Of a stretch of 63,268 nt of DNA, positions 1-7,828 are shown one piece after another. How positions within the stretch are numbered: position 1 is the stretch's first letter; every line of letters starts with the position of its first letter. The notes under the pieces were generated by a model. The model saw only the letters and a program-made list of their open reading frames with translations, was not told the DNA's origin and ran no database searches. Source of the stretch: Candidatus Rokuibacteriota bacterium (lineage in GTDB: Bacteria; Methylomirabilota; Methylomirabilia; Rokubacteriales; CSP1-6); NCBI GenBank assembly GCA_023248995.1, contig JAHFDN010000015.1, positions 1-63,268 of the forward strand, given 5' to 3'. The position numbers and the translations under genes are program-made.

Positions 1-560
1 ATCGAGTGCCCCAGCTTCGTGATCTCGAAGATGCTCCGACCGATGTCCGGGATGATCGCCGGTGAGAGCCCTTCGAAGGGCTCGTCGAGCAGGAGCATCG
101 TCGGATCGAGGGCCAGGGCCCGGGCGATCGAGAGCATCTTCCGCTCGCCGCCGCTGATCTGGGTCCCCTTCCGCCCCTGATAGCGGCGGAGCGCCGGAAA
201 GGCCGCATACGCTTGGGCGAGCCGGTCCCCGGCAGGCCGCGCGGTCTTCCGCGTCCAGGTGGCGATCTCGATGTTCTCCCCCACCGTGAGGTCGGCGAAG
301 ATCGCGCTGTCTTCGGGAGCGAAGCCGAGCCCCAGTTGCGCCACCGCTGACGGACGAGCACCAACGATATCTCGGCCGCGAAACCTGATGTGGCCGGAGT
401 GGGGGCGCCGGTAACCCATGATGCTCCGGAGCGTCGTGGTCTTGCCGGCTCCGTTCCGCCCGACGAGACAGACGACCTCGCGCTCCCCCACGGCGAGCGA
501 GACGTCCCGCAGAATGTGGCTCGCCTCGATATACACGTTCAGGCGCTCCACCGCGAGCAT
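1..560 (-). CDS. livF: Branched-chain amino acid ABC transporter ATPase LivF (3' end outside window)
   Basis: This is one of the two ATPases that power a Liv-type importer at the inner face of the cytoplasmic membrane. The translation begins MLAVERLNVYIEASHILRDV and continues with a Walker A GRNGAGKTT, an ABC signature ISGGERKM and a Walker B LLLDEPFEGL, in the order expected of LivF. The ATG at 560 overlaps the livG stop (TGATG), showing translational coupling. About 186 codons are visible. The family is about 235 residues, so roughly the last 50 lie beyond the left edge. Family assignment is firm; the transported substrate is not shown by the sequence. Confidence 0.93.
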   Translation of the reverse strand, partial: MLAVERLNVYIEASHILRDVSLAVGEREVVCLVGRNGAGKTTTLRSIMGYRRPHSGHIRFRGRDIVGARPSAVAQLGLGFAPEDSAIFADLTVGENIEIATWTRKTARPAGDRLAQAYAAFPALRRYQGRKGTQISGGERKMLSIARALALDPTMLLLDEPFEGLSPAIIPDIGRSIFEITKLGHS

Positions 561-1330
561 CACGCCCCCCGCTCGAACGCGCCCGCCTTCCGACCCACGA
601 CCGTATTCACCACGTCGTCGTTCGCCCTGATCTCCTCCGGCGGGCCGTCAGCGAGCACTTTCCCTTGATGAAGCGCCACGATCCGATCGGAGTATCCGAA
701 GACAATATCCATGTCGTGCTCGACCTGGATGATGGACTTGATCCCGAGCCGCTTGGATGCGGACACGAGGATTTCCATCACAGCGTGCTTGTCCCGGGTG
801 CTCACGCCGCTGGTAGGCTCGTCCAGCAGGATGATCTCCGGATAGAGAGCGAAGGCCGAGGCCACGTCCAAGAGCTTCTTGTCCCCCTGGGGGAGATGCT
901 TGGCCGGGGTATGAGCCTTGTCTGCCAGCCCGAACAGCTCCGCCACCTCCAGCGCGCCCTCCCTCACCTCGCTATCTCGTCCTAACCAGGCAAACACGCG
1001 GGTTCCGCGCCCCAGCCGCGACACCACCGCGGCTTGCAGTGTCTCGACCACGGTGAGATCGGGGAAAACCTGGACGAGCTGGAAGCTCCGCGCCATGCCG
1101 AGCCGCGCCAGGCGGACGGGGCCGATGCCGCTGATGTCGCGCTCCTTGAAGCGGACCGTGCCCCCGCTCGGCTTGAGCGCCCCCGTCAGGACGTTGATCA
1201 GCGTGGACTTGCCGGCGCCGTTCGGGCCGATGATGGAAACGAATTCGCCGGTGTCAACCCGGACGCTCACGCCGTCGAGGGCGCAGAAGTCACCGTAAAA
1301 CATCCGCACGCCCTCCGCCCGGAGGATCAT
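560..1330 (-). CDS. livG: Branched-chain amino acid ABC transporter ATPase LivG
   Basis: LivG is the second ATPase of the Liv importer. The 256 residues show Walker A IGPNGAGKST near 35-44 and Walker B IILLDEPTSG near 167-176. The C-terminal part has the extended LivG form with EHDMDIVF and a GRKAG tail. The usual LSGGQ signature is degenerate here (KHLPQGDKKLLDV), as often seen in this subfamily of Liv ATPases. The start ATG overlaps the livM stop by four bases (ATGA), and the stop overlaps livF. Transcription runs livK-like, livH, livM, livG, livF. Confidence 0.93.
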   Translation of the reverse strand: MILRAEGVRMFYGDFCALDGVSVRVDTGEFVSIIGPNGAGKSTLINVLTGALKPSGGTVRFKERDISGIGPVRLARLGMARSFQLVQVFPDLTVVETLQAAVVSRLGRGTRVFAWLGRDSEVREGALEVAELFGLADKAHTPAKHLPQGDKKLLDVASAFALYPEIILLDEPTSGVSTRDKHAVMEILVSASKRLGIKSIIQVEHDMDIVFGYSDRIVALHQGKVLADGPPEEIRANDDVVNTVVGRKAGAFERGA

Positions 1331-2280
1331 GCGCGCGCGACCTCCGCCGGGCGCCGGCGGGCGACGAGCCCCATGAGCCCGGTCGGCGCGAAGATCACCA
1401 CGAGCGCGAGGATGGCGCCGAAGATGAGCCGCCAGTACGGGACCACCGCCATCACCGTGTCCTGAAGGAAAATGAAGACGAAGGCTCCCAGCACCGGCCC
1501 GAAGAAATTGGCGAACCCTCCCAAGAGCGTCATGAACACGATGTTTCCCGAGTGAGTCCAGTAGGCGAGCGTCGGGTCCACGTTCCCCGTCGGCGGGCCG
1601 AGCAGCGCGCCCCCCACCGCGGCGTACACGGCTGAGATCACAAACGCCGACCAGCGGTAGCGCACAATGCTGATTCCCAGCGCCTCAGCCTTCGTCGGGT
1701 TGTCGCGGATCGTCCTAAGGCAGAGGCCGAAGGGCGAATGGACGATGCGCCACATCACGAGCCCGGCCAGCACCAGGACCGCCAGCGAATAGTAGTAGTA
1801 CGGCCCCACCAGGTAGTCGGTTTTCGGTATCCCCCCGAGATCCTGGCCCAGCAGCGTGGGGCGGAGGACCTGCATCCCCTCATCCCCGCCGGTCAGCCGG
1901 TAGAACTTCAAGAGGAACGTGTAGAAAACCATCCCGAACGCCAGCGTGAGCATGCCGAAATAGATCTTCACGTAGCGGACGCAGAGGGCCGCCACGGGCG
2001 CCGCAATGAGCGCTCCCAGCGCCGCGGAGGCCAGGAGCATCAACTCCAGCGACCGAACACCCAGGTGCGTGGTGAGGACCGCGCCGGTATAGGCGCCGAT
2101 TCCGATGAAGAGCGCATGACCGAAGGAGACCAGCCCCGTGTAGCCGAACAGCAGGTTGAGCCCCAGGACAATGACGGCGTACGCCATGAAGGGGAGCATG
2201 AGCAGGACGTGGTAGGCGGGGGCCAGGAGCGGCAACACGAGGATGACGCCCGTTACCACCCCCAGCACCAGGCGGCTCAT
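1327..2280 (-). CDS. livM: Branched-chain amino acid ABC transporter permease LivM
   Basis: This is an integral membrane permease of the Liv transporter, 317 residues. The chosen start, MSRLVLGVVTGVILVLPLLAP, overlaps the livH stop by four bases (ATGA). The frame is open further upstream, but that extension is arginine-rich antisense-like sequence inside livH. About eight to ten hydrophobic segments are present. The permease loop includes the recognisable stretch NPTKAEALGISIVRYR near residue 205, matching the conserved EAA-like loop of LivM proteins. It partners with LivH in the membrane and with LivG/LivF in the cytoplasm. Confidence 0.92.
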   Translation of the reverse strand: MSRLVLGVVTGVILVLPLLAPAYHVLLMLPFMAYAVIVLGLNLLFGYTGLVSFGHALFIGIGAYTGAVLTTHLGVRSLELMLLASAALGALIAAPVAALCVRYVKIYFGMLTLAFGMVFYTFLLKFYRLTGGDEGMQVLRPTLLGQDLGGIPKTDYLVGPYYYYSLAVLVLAGLVMWRIVHSPFGLCLRTIRDNPTKAEALGISIVRYRWSAFVISAVYAAVGGALLGPPTGNVDPTLAYWTHSGNIVFMTLLGGFANFFGPVLGAFVFIFLQDTVMAVVPYWRLIFGAILALVVIFAPTGLMGLVARRRPAEVARA

Positions 2281-3164
2281 ACGGCCGCCCCTCCGAAGAG
2301 ACCCCGCGGCCGGAGGACCAGCACGGCGATCACGATCAGATAGATGAGCAGCATCTCCAACGCGGGGTACACGGCAATGGCGACGGCGCGGAAAACGCCC
2401 ACCACCAGCGCGCCGACGAAGGCTCCCCGCATGCTCCCGAGGCCGCCGATCACGACCACGGCGAAGGCCTCCACGATCAGCTCGATCCCCATCTCGCTCA
2501 TGGCCGCCGTCGTCGGGATGACCAGCGCGCCGCCCAGCGTCCCCAGGGCCGTGCCGAGGGTAAAAACCTTGGCGTAAACCCACCGCATGTCAACGCCCAG
2601 CGCCTCCGCCATCTCGCGGTTGTCGGCGGTGGCGCGGATGATGCGGCCGAAGGCAGTGCGCGTCAGGAGCCAGCCGATACCGACCGCGATGCCGAGGCTG
2701 GCCCCGATGACGATGAGGTTATAGACGGGGACCTGGGCGCCGAGCAGGGTGACCTGACCGTACACGAGGTAGAGCCCGGCGGTGGAGTACGGTGCCGTGC
2801 CCCAGGTCAAGCGGATCACATCCTCGAGCATCAGCACCAGGGCGAAGGTCAGCAAGAGCTGGAACGCCTCGTCGCTGTCATAGACGAAGGAGAGGAGGCC
2901 CCGCTCGACCACCACCCCCACGAGGCCCACCAGGAGACCGCCGAAGACCAGGGGGACAATGAAGAGCGCCGGTGAGCCGCCGGCCCCGGTGAAGGCCCTG
3001 ACCGCTGTGACGCCGACGTAAGCGCCCAGGGCGTAGAAGGACCCGCAGGCAAGGTTGAAAATCCGCTGGACCCCGAAGACGACCTGGAGCCCCGCCGCGA
3101 CTAGAAAGAGGATCGCGGCGTGGAAGATCCCGCCCAGCAGAATGTTGACGAGATTCGCGGTCAT
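2277..3164 (-). CDS. livH: Branched-chain amino acid ABC transporter permease LivH
   Basis: LivH is the other permease of the importer, 295 residues with about eight transmembrane segments. The N-terminus MTANLVNILLGGIFHAAILF and the motif GVQRIFNLACGSFYALGAY are typical of LivH, where the family usually has NFAHG. A loop ATADNREMAEALGVD near 180 is the ATPase-contact region. It starts 139 bases after the stop of the binding-protein gene. That spacer is GC-rich, with several short hairpins but no gene. Coupling to livM by a four-base overlap supports co-translation. Confidence 0.92.
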   Translation of the reverse strand: MTANLVNILLGGIFHAAILFLVAAGLQVVFGVQRIFNLACGSFYALGAYVGVTAVRAFTGAGGSPALFIVPLVFGGLLVGLVGVVVERGLLSFVYDSDEAFQLLLTFALVLMLEDVIRLTWGTAPYSTAGLYLVYGQVTLLGAQVPVYNLIVIGASLGIAVGIGWLLTRTAFGRIIRATADNREMAEALGVDMRWVYAKVFTLGTALGTLGGALVIPTTAAMSEMGIELIVEAFAVVVIGGLGSMRGAFVGALVVGVFRAVAIAVYPALEMLLIYLIVIAVLVLRPRGLFGGAAV

Positions 3165-3303
3165 GCGTCAGGGGAGGCGTGGGCCGGCGGGTGGCGCGGC
3201 GAGCGGGGGGCCCCAGCCGCCCGCAGCGGGAGGGCGGGCGGGTAAAGCGAGGACGGATGGGGCTGCTCGCGGCGACAGGACCCGCCGGCCCAGACGCCCA
3301 AGG

Positions 3304-4596
3304 CTAGCCCTTGAGAGGAAACGTGGCGTTGATCCAGTCGAGGAGCTTGCCGCCGGCAGGCTTCATCGCGACCTTCGTGGACATCACCTCGACCGGGTTG
3401 ATCGTGACGAAGTCGTACGGATTCTTGTGGGTCGTCACCCCCTGGAAGAAATTGCACATCTGGATGTGGTCCCCCCGCCAGCTGCGCCTGCCGGAGAGAG
3501 ACTCCACCTCGATCCCCTCCAGCGCCTTGACCACCTGGGCCTTCGTCGGCCACTGGCCGGCCGACGCATACGCCTTCTCCGCCGCCGCCTTGAACGACTC
3601 GGCACAGAAGTAGGCGTGGTCGCACTCGTAGGGGGGGTACTCGTTGTGCTTGGCCTTGTACTCCCGGACGAACTGCTTCAGGAGGGCGCTGCCTTTCGGG
3701 TCGTCGAAGTACATCGAGTTGTAGCCGAGGAGGAGGCCCTCCGGCGTGAACTCCTTTTTGAGCGAGTCGTGGACGCCGCCCCCGGTGGTGAAGACGGCCT
3801 TCATGGTCTTGAAGAGGCCCACTGCCGCCGCCTGCTTCATGATGATCGTCGTGTCCCCCGACCAGAAGGAAGACATCAGCAGGTCCGGCTTCGCCTGCTG
3901 GATGGACGCGATGTGGGAGGTGAAATCCGTCACGCCGAGCTTGGGGAACAGCTCCAGGACGAACTTCACGTCCGGCGTGTAGCGCCTGAGCACGTGCTGG
4001 TAAGTCTCCCAGCAGTCGTGACCATACGAGTAGTCGTTATTGATGCCGGCCACTGTTTTAATCCCTTTGAAGTATTTCGCCGTCAAGACGGCGGCCACGA
4101 TCGCCTCGAATTCGTTGTCCACGCTCTTGAAGGCCCACTTGGGGTTCGGCATCGTCTCCTCGACGCCCTTCTGCGTCGTGCCGTCCCAGGAGAGCCACGG
4201 CGCCCCCATGTCCTCCGCCACCGGGCCCAGCGCGAGCGTCACGCCCGTCGAGATCCCGCCGAGCACCACCTCCACCTTCTCCTGGAGGATCAGCCGTCGG
4301 TACCGCTCCACCGTGTCCTTCGGGTTCGACTCCTCCTCCACGATCAGCTGAACCGGACGGCCGAGGATGCCGCCGGCCTTGTTCACGCGCTCCGCCCACC
4401 ACTCGGTCCCCCGGAGGCCCGCGGTGCCCACCGCGGCCGCGATCCCCGCCCGGATGGCAAGGACCCCAACCTTCACCGGCTCGGACGGAACGCCTTTCCT
4501 CGCCTGAGCCCGCGCGACGGCCGGAAACCCCACCGCGCCCCCGCCCACGGCGGCCGCGCCCACTGCCTTCAGGAACTCGCGCCTGCTGCTCTTCAT
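3304..4596 (-). CDS. Tat-exported Liv-type substrate-binding protein
   Basis: This is a periplasmic ligand-binding protein of the Leu/Ile/Val-binding (Periplasmic_binding_6) type, 430 residues. The N-terminus MKSSRREFLKAVGAAAVG carries a twin-arginine motif (SRREFLK) followed by a hydrophobic stretch and an ARA cleavage site, so export is through Tat. The start at 4596 is preceded by AAAAGGGGGATCAC, a strong ribosome site; an in-frame ATG nine codons upstream is less likely. Conserved features include the GGISTGVTLALGPVAED region and NNDYSYGHDCW. It feeds LivHMGF encoded just downstream. The ligand cannot be read from sequence; amino acids, amides or aromatic acids are all bound by relatives. 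Confidence 0.88.
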   Translation of the reverse strand: MKSSRREFLKAVGAAAVGGGAVGFPAVARAQARKGVPSEPVKVGVLAIRAGIAAAVGTAGLRGTEWWAERVNKAGGILGRPVQLIVEEESNPKDTVERYRRLILQEKVEVVLGGISTGVTLALGPVAEDMGAPWLSWDGTTQKGVEETMPNPKWAFKSVDNEFEAIVAAVLTAKYFKGIKTVAGINNDYSYGHDCWETYQHVLRRYTPDVKFVLELFPKLGVTDFTSHIASIQQAKPDLLMSSFWSGDTTIIMKQAAAVGLFKTMKAVFTTGGGVHDSLKKEFTPEGLLLGYNSMYFDDPKGSALLKQFVREYKAKHNEYPPYECDHAYFCAESFKAAAEKAYASAGQWPTKAQVVKALEGIEVESLSGRRSWRGDHIQMCNFFQGVTTHKNPYDFVTINPVEVMSTKVAMKPAGGKLLDWINATFPLKG

Positions 4597-4619
4597 GTGA
4601 TCCCCCTTTTCGTGTGTTT

Positions 4620-5786
4620 TCAAGACGCCGGAACGCGGATGAACCCTTCCATCAAGCGCCGCGCGGTGCGGTACGCGGTGACGTGACGCGCGACCGGGGC
4701 GCCGCTCGCATCGCGCCCAACGGCGGCGGCGACCGGCAGGACCCCCGACGGATGACCGAGGCGCAGGTCCCCCCCCTCACCTTTATCCTCTCCCCCGAGG
4801 GGGAGAGGGCGGGGTGAGGGGGCGAGGCACTCAGACACCACCGTGCCGTCGATCCGCGCCGCGACGGCCAGGCACATGGCCGCGGTCAGCGCGAAAGCGC
4901 GGTGGCACCTGCCCATAGACATGACGCGGGCGACCACGTCCACCTCACGCGCGGCGACCTCACGCCCGTCGAGCGTCCTGAAGGCCGCCGGCCGCGCCAC
5001 CACGGCCACCTTCGGGATCGCGGGGCTTCCCGGGATACCCATCCGCGCAGCGCCCGCCAACCGGATAGTCTCCAGCCTGTCGAGGAGGGCCGGCTCCCGG
5101 TCAATCGCCTCCGGCGCCTCGGTCCCCTGGAGCCCCACGTCCTTGGCGCGGACGAACACCATTGGATTGGTCGCGTCCACCAGCGACGCCTCGATCCCGC
5201 CAAGCCCCGGCACCTCGAGCGTGTCGCGCGCCCGACCAGTTGGAAGAAGTCTTCCGGTGGCGGCGCCGCCCGGGTCGAGAAAGTCCAGCGCGATCCGGGC
5301 GCCCCGCCCCGGCACACCCGGCAGCTCAAATTCTCCTCCGACGGACGCCTCGCCCGCCGCCACGGGCACCCGCGCGACGACGAGCTTCTTCGTGTTGGTG
5401 TTGTGGAGCCGGACGGTGGTCAGCGGCTCCACGGCCGGCACCAGCCGCTCGTCGATGGCAAAGGGACCCACCGCGCTCGTGCAGTTACCACAATTCCCCC
5501 GGTAGTCCACGAGCGGTTCCGCCACGCTCACCTGCGCGAAGGTGTAGTCCACGTCCGCGTCCGGGTGGCTCGCCGGGCCGACGATCACGGCCTTGCTGAG
5601 CGATGAGATCCCGCCGCCCAGACCGTCGAGCTGGCGGCCGTAGGGATCCGGGCTCCCGAGGGCGGCCAGGAGGATCATGTCCCGCTCGTGGGCGTCCCGC
5701 GGGAGGTCGGCCTCGTGGAAGAAGAGCGCCCGGCTCGTCCCGCCGCGCATGAAGACCGCCCGGATACGCCGCTGGCTCATACTCAA
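4620..5786 (-). CDS. PrpF-family (2-methylaconitate / 4-oxalomesaconate) isomerase, with a repeat-encoded insertion
   Basis: The 388 residues match the PrpF / DUF453 family, whose members isomerise 2-methylaconitate or 4-oxalomesaconate with a diaminopimelate-epimerase-like fold. The N-terminal RAVFMRGGTSRALFF and the central CGNCTSAVGPFAI (the catalytic-cysteine region) are characteristic. Near residues 322-338 the protein carries PSPRPLPLGGEDKGEG, encoded entirely by a palindromic repeat present twice more in this window. The flanking CLA and GDLRLGHPSG are normal family sequence, so the repeat has inserted in frame into a loop. Neighbours are an aconitase and a citrate synthase. This suggests a methylcitrate-cycle or related tricarboxylate role, but prpB and a clear prpC/acnD type are not seen, so the substrate is open. 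Confidence 0.8.
   Translation of the reverse strand: MSMSQRRIRAVFMRGGTSRALFFHEADLPRDAHERDMILLAALGSPDPYGRQLDGLGGGISSLSKAVIVGPASHPDADVDYTFAQVSVAEPLVDYRGNCGNCTSAVGPFAIDERLVPAVEPLTTVRLHNTNTKKLVVARVPVAAGEASVGGEFELPGVPGRGARIALDFLDPGGAATGRLLPTGRARDTLEVPGLGGIEASLVDATNPMVFVRAKDVGLQGTEAPEAIDREPALLDRLETIRLAGAARMGIPGSPAIPKVAVVARPAAFRTLDGREVAAREVDVVARVMSMGRCHRAFALTAAMCLAVAARIDGTVVSECLAPSPRPLPLGGEDKGEGGDLRLGHPSGVLPVAAAVGRDASGAPVARHVTAYRTARRLMEGFIRVPAS
4773..4821. repeat. Palindromic repeat family 1, copy A (inside prpF-like gene)
   Basis: An inverted repeat with outer arms CCCCTCACC / GGTGAGGGG and inner arms CCTCTCCCCC / GGGGGAGAGG. It is near-identical to copies at 5790-5837 and 7777-7826, all in the same orientation. 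This copy lies within the coding frame of the PrpF-like gene and keeps it open. Confidence 0.85.
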
Positions 5787-5789
5787 ACG

Positions 5790-5837
5790 CCCCTCACCTC
5801 TTCTCCTCTCCCCTGAGGGGAGAGGCAGGGTGAGGGG
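5790..5837. repeat. Palindromic repeat family 1, copy B (aconitase C-terminus)
   Basis: Second copy of the CCCCTCACC...GGTGAGGGG palindrome. It begins a few bases before the prpF-like start and extends into the 3' end of the aconitase gene. It encodes the last residues of that protein (TPHPASPLRGEEKR) and contributes its stop region. Confidence 0.85.
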
Positions 5838-7761
5838 TGGCCTTGGTGTGGGCGACGAGGCCGCCGGCCAGGAGGACGTCTCTCTCGCGGGAGGTGAGCG
5901 GACACCGAACCGTGAAGCGCGCGCCGCTCCGCTCGTTGACCACCGTCACCGGCGCCCCGGCTGAAAGTCCAGACCGGCACCGCTCGATCCTCAACCGATC
6001 TCCCCCGGCGATCGCCTCGTAGTCGGCCGCGTCGCCGAACTCGAGGGGAATGATCCCCCAGTTGATCAGGTTGGCGCGGTGGATGCGCGCGAACGACTTG
6101 GCCAGGACGGCGCGCACGCCGAGCGCCATCGGCCCCGAGGCGGCCGACTCGCGCGACGAGCCCTGACCGTACGTCTCGCCCGCCACGATGATGCCGCCCC
6201 TGGCCGCCCTGGCGCGGCCGACGAACTCGGGGTCCAGCCGCTTGAAGCAGAACTCGGCCAGCGCCGGGATGTTCGAGCGGAACACGAGCGCCTGGACGCC
6301 GGAAGGCGAGATCTCATCGGTCGAGATCTGGTCGCCGACCTTGAGGAGCACAGGAGCGACCAGCGTTTCCTCCACCGGCACCCCCGGCGGCACCGGCTTG
6401 ATGTTGGGTCCCTTCACGACCTCGATCGCGGCCGCCTCGGCCTCGGGGGCGGGCGGCGTCAATCCTGCCGACGATGCGTCGAAGTTTCTCGGGAACACCA
6501 CCAGGGGCGGCGCACCGCGGGTGCGGGGATCGCTAATCACGCCCGTCAGGGCCGAGGTCGCCGCGACCACCGAGGAGCAGAGGTACACCTGGTCGTCCTT
6601 CACGCCGCTCCGTCCCGGAAAGTTCCGGTTGAAGGCGCGGAGGCTCTTGGCCCCGGCCGCCGGCACGTGGCTCAGCCCCGGGCACGCCCCGCACGTGGAC
6701 TCCGAGATCACTGCGCCCGCCGCGAGCAGATCGGCCACGAGCCCCTCACGGGCCATGACCTCCAGGACCCGATGGCTGCCCGGGAAGAGGATGAAGGAGA
6801 CCGACGAGTGGACCATCCGTCCCTTCACGACCTGGGTCACCGCATACATGTCCTCCCAGGAGCCGTTGGTGCAGGACCCGACCATCACCTGCTCGATCGG
6901 AGTCCCGGCCACCTCGCGGACAGGCACCACGCGGTCGGGCGAGCCCGGAAGCGCCACGAGCGGCTCGATCCGGGAGAGATCCACCTCGATCTGGTCGTCG
7001 TACTCCGCATCCGGGTCCGCGGCCAGCGCCCGCCAGTCATCCTCCCGCCCGAGGAGCCGGAAGTACTCGCGAGTCACCTCGTCCGACGGGAACGCGCTCG
7101 TCGTCAGGCCGAGCTCGGCGCCCATGTTGGCGATGGTCGCCCGTTGCGGGGCCGAGAGGGTGGCGACGCCCGGCCCCGCGAACTCGAAGATCTTCCCGCT
7201 CCCCCCCCGAACCGTCAGGCGGCGGAGCAGCTCCAGGATCACGTCCTTCGCCGTCACCCACGGGCCAAGCTTCCCCGTGAGCCAGACCCTCACCACGGCA
7301 GGCATCGGGAGCCAGTAGGGTCCCCCGCCCATGGCCACCGCCACGTCGGTGCCGCCCGCGCCGATGGCGAGCATGCCCGCGCCGCCGCAGAGCGGCGTGT
7401 GGCTGTCGCTGCCGAGGAGAAACTCCCCCGGGACGCTGAAGCTCTCCAGGTGCACCTGGTGGCAGATGCCGTTGCCGGGCTTGGAGAAGATGGCGCCGTA
7501 ACGCGCTGAGGCAGTTTGCAGATAGCGATGATCGTCCGCATTTCTCGAATCAACCTGGTAGACGTTGTGGTCGATGTACGTGACCACACGCCCGGCGCGG
7601 AGGCGCGGGAACCCCATGGCTTCGAACTGGAGGAAGGCCATGGGGCCGTTGGTGTCGGTGAGAAGGATCTGGTCCACGGCGAGCGCGATTTCCTGCCCGG
7701 CCACGGGCGTGCCGGCGAGCAGGTGGGACTCAATTAGTTTTTGAACAAGACTTCGTCCCAT
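5794..7761 (-). CDS. Aconitate hydratase family protein (655 aa, single-chain)
   Basis: This is an iron-sulfur hydratase that isomerises citrate/isocitrate or a related tricarboxylate in the cytoplasm. Cluster ligands are visible in GSCTNGSWEDM and STCGACPG (CxxC). The swivel domain follows in the same chain (GDQISTDEISPSG, then YGQGSSRES). At about 650 residues it is the short form, not the roughly 860-residue AcnD type. One position is odd: the usual SREHA of the active site reads SRESA. The last residues TPHPASPLRGEEKR come from repeat copy B, so the native C-terminus was probably extended by the repeat. The gene sits between citrate synthase and the PrpF-like gene on one transcript. Confidence 0.85.
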   Translation of the reverse strand: MGRSLVQKLIESHLLAGTPVAGQEIALAVDQILLTDTNGPMAFLQFEAMGFPRLRAGRVVTYIDHNVYQVDSRNADDHRYLQTASARYGAIFSKPGNGICHQVHLESFSVPGEFLLGSDSHTPLCGGAGMLAIGAGGTDVAVAMGGGPYWLPMPAVVRVWLTGKLGPWVTAKDVILELLRRLTVRGGSGKIFEFAGPGVATLSAPQRATIANMGAELGLTTSAFPSDEVTREYFRLLGREDDWRALAADPDAEYDDQIEVDLSRIEPLVALPGSPDRVVPVREVAGTPIEQVMVGSCTNGSWEDMYAVTQVVKGRMVHSSVSFILFPGSHRVLEVMAREGLVADLLAAGAVISESTCGACPGLSHVPAAGAKSLRAFNRNFPGRSGVKDDQVYLCSSVVAATSALTGVISDPRTRGAPPLVVFPRNFDASSAGLTPPAPEAEAAAIEVVKGPNIKPVPPGVPVEETLVAPVLLKVGDQISTDEISPSGVQALVFRSNIPALAEFCFKRLDPEFVGRARAARGGIIVAGETYGQGSSRESAASGPMALGVRAVLAKSFARIHRANLINWGIIPLEFGDAADYEAIAGGDRLRIERCRSGLSAGAPVTVVNERSGARFTVRCPLTSRERDVLLAGGLVAHTKATPHPASPLRGEEKR

Positions 7762-7776
7762 CAGCCGCGTCTCTCC

Positions 7777-7826
7777 CCCCTCACCTTAATCCTCTCCCCC
7801 GAGGGGGGAGAGGGCAGGGTGAGGGG
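7777..7826. repeat. Palindromic repeat family 1, copy C (between citrate synthase and aconitase)
   Basis: Third copy of the palindrome, in the 67-base gap between the citrate synthase stop and the aconitase start. Outer arms CCCCTCACC / GGTGAGGGG, inner arms CCTCTCCCCC / GGGGGAGAGG. In this position it would form a strong intercistronic hairpin in the mRNA. Confidence 0.85.
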
Positions 7827-7828
7827 AC

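Noticed and set aside
3055-4686. Long plus-strand open frame opposite the Liv binding protein
   Set aside because: It is antisense to a protein with clear family motifs and a Tat signal; its translation is Arg/His/Leu-rich without any motif, typical of GC-rich shadow frames.
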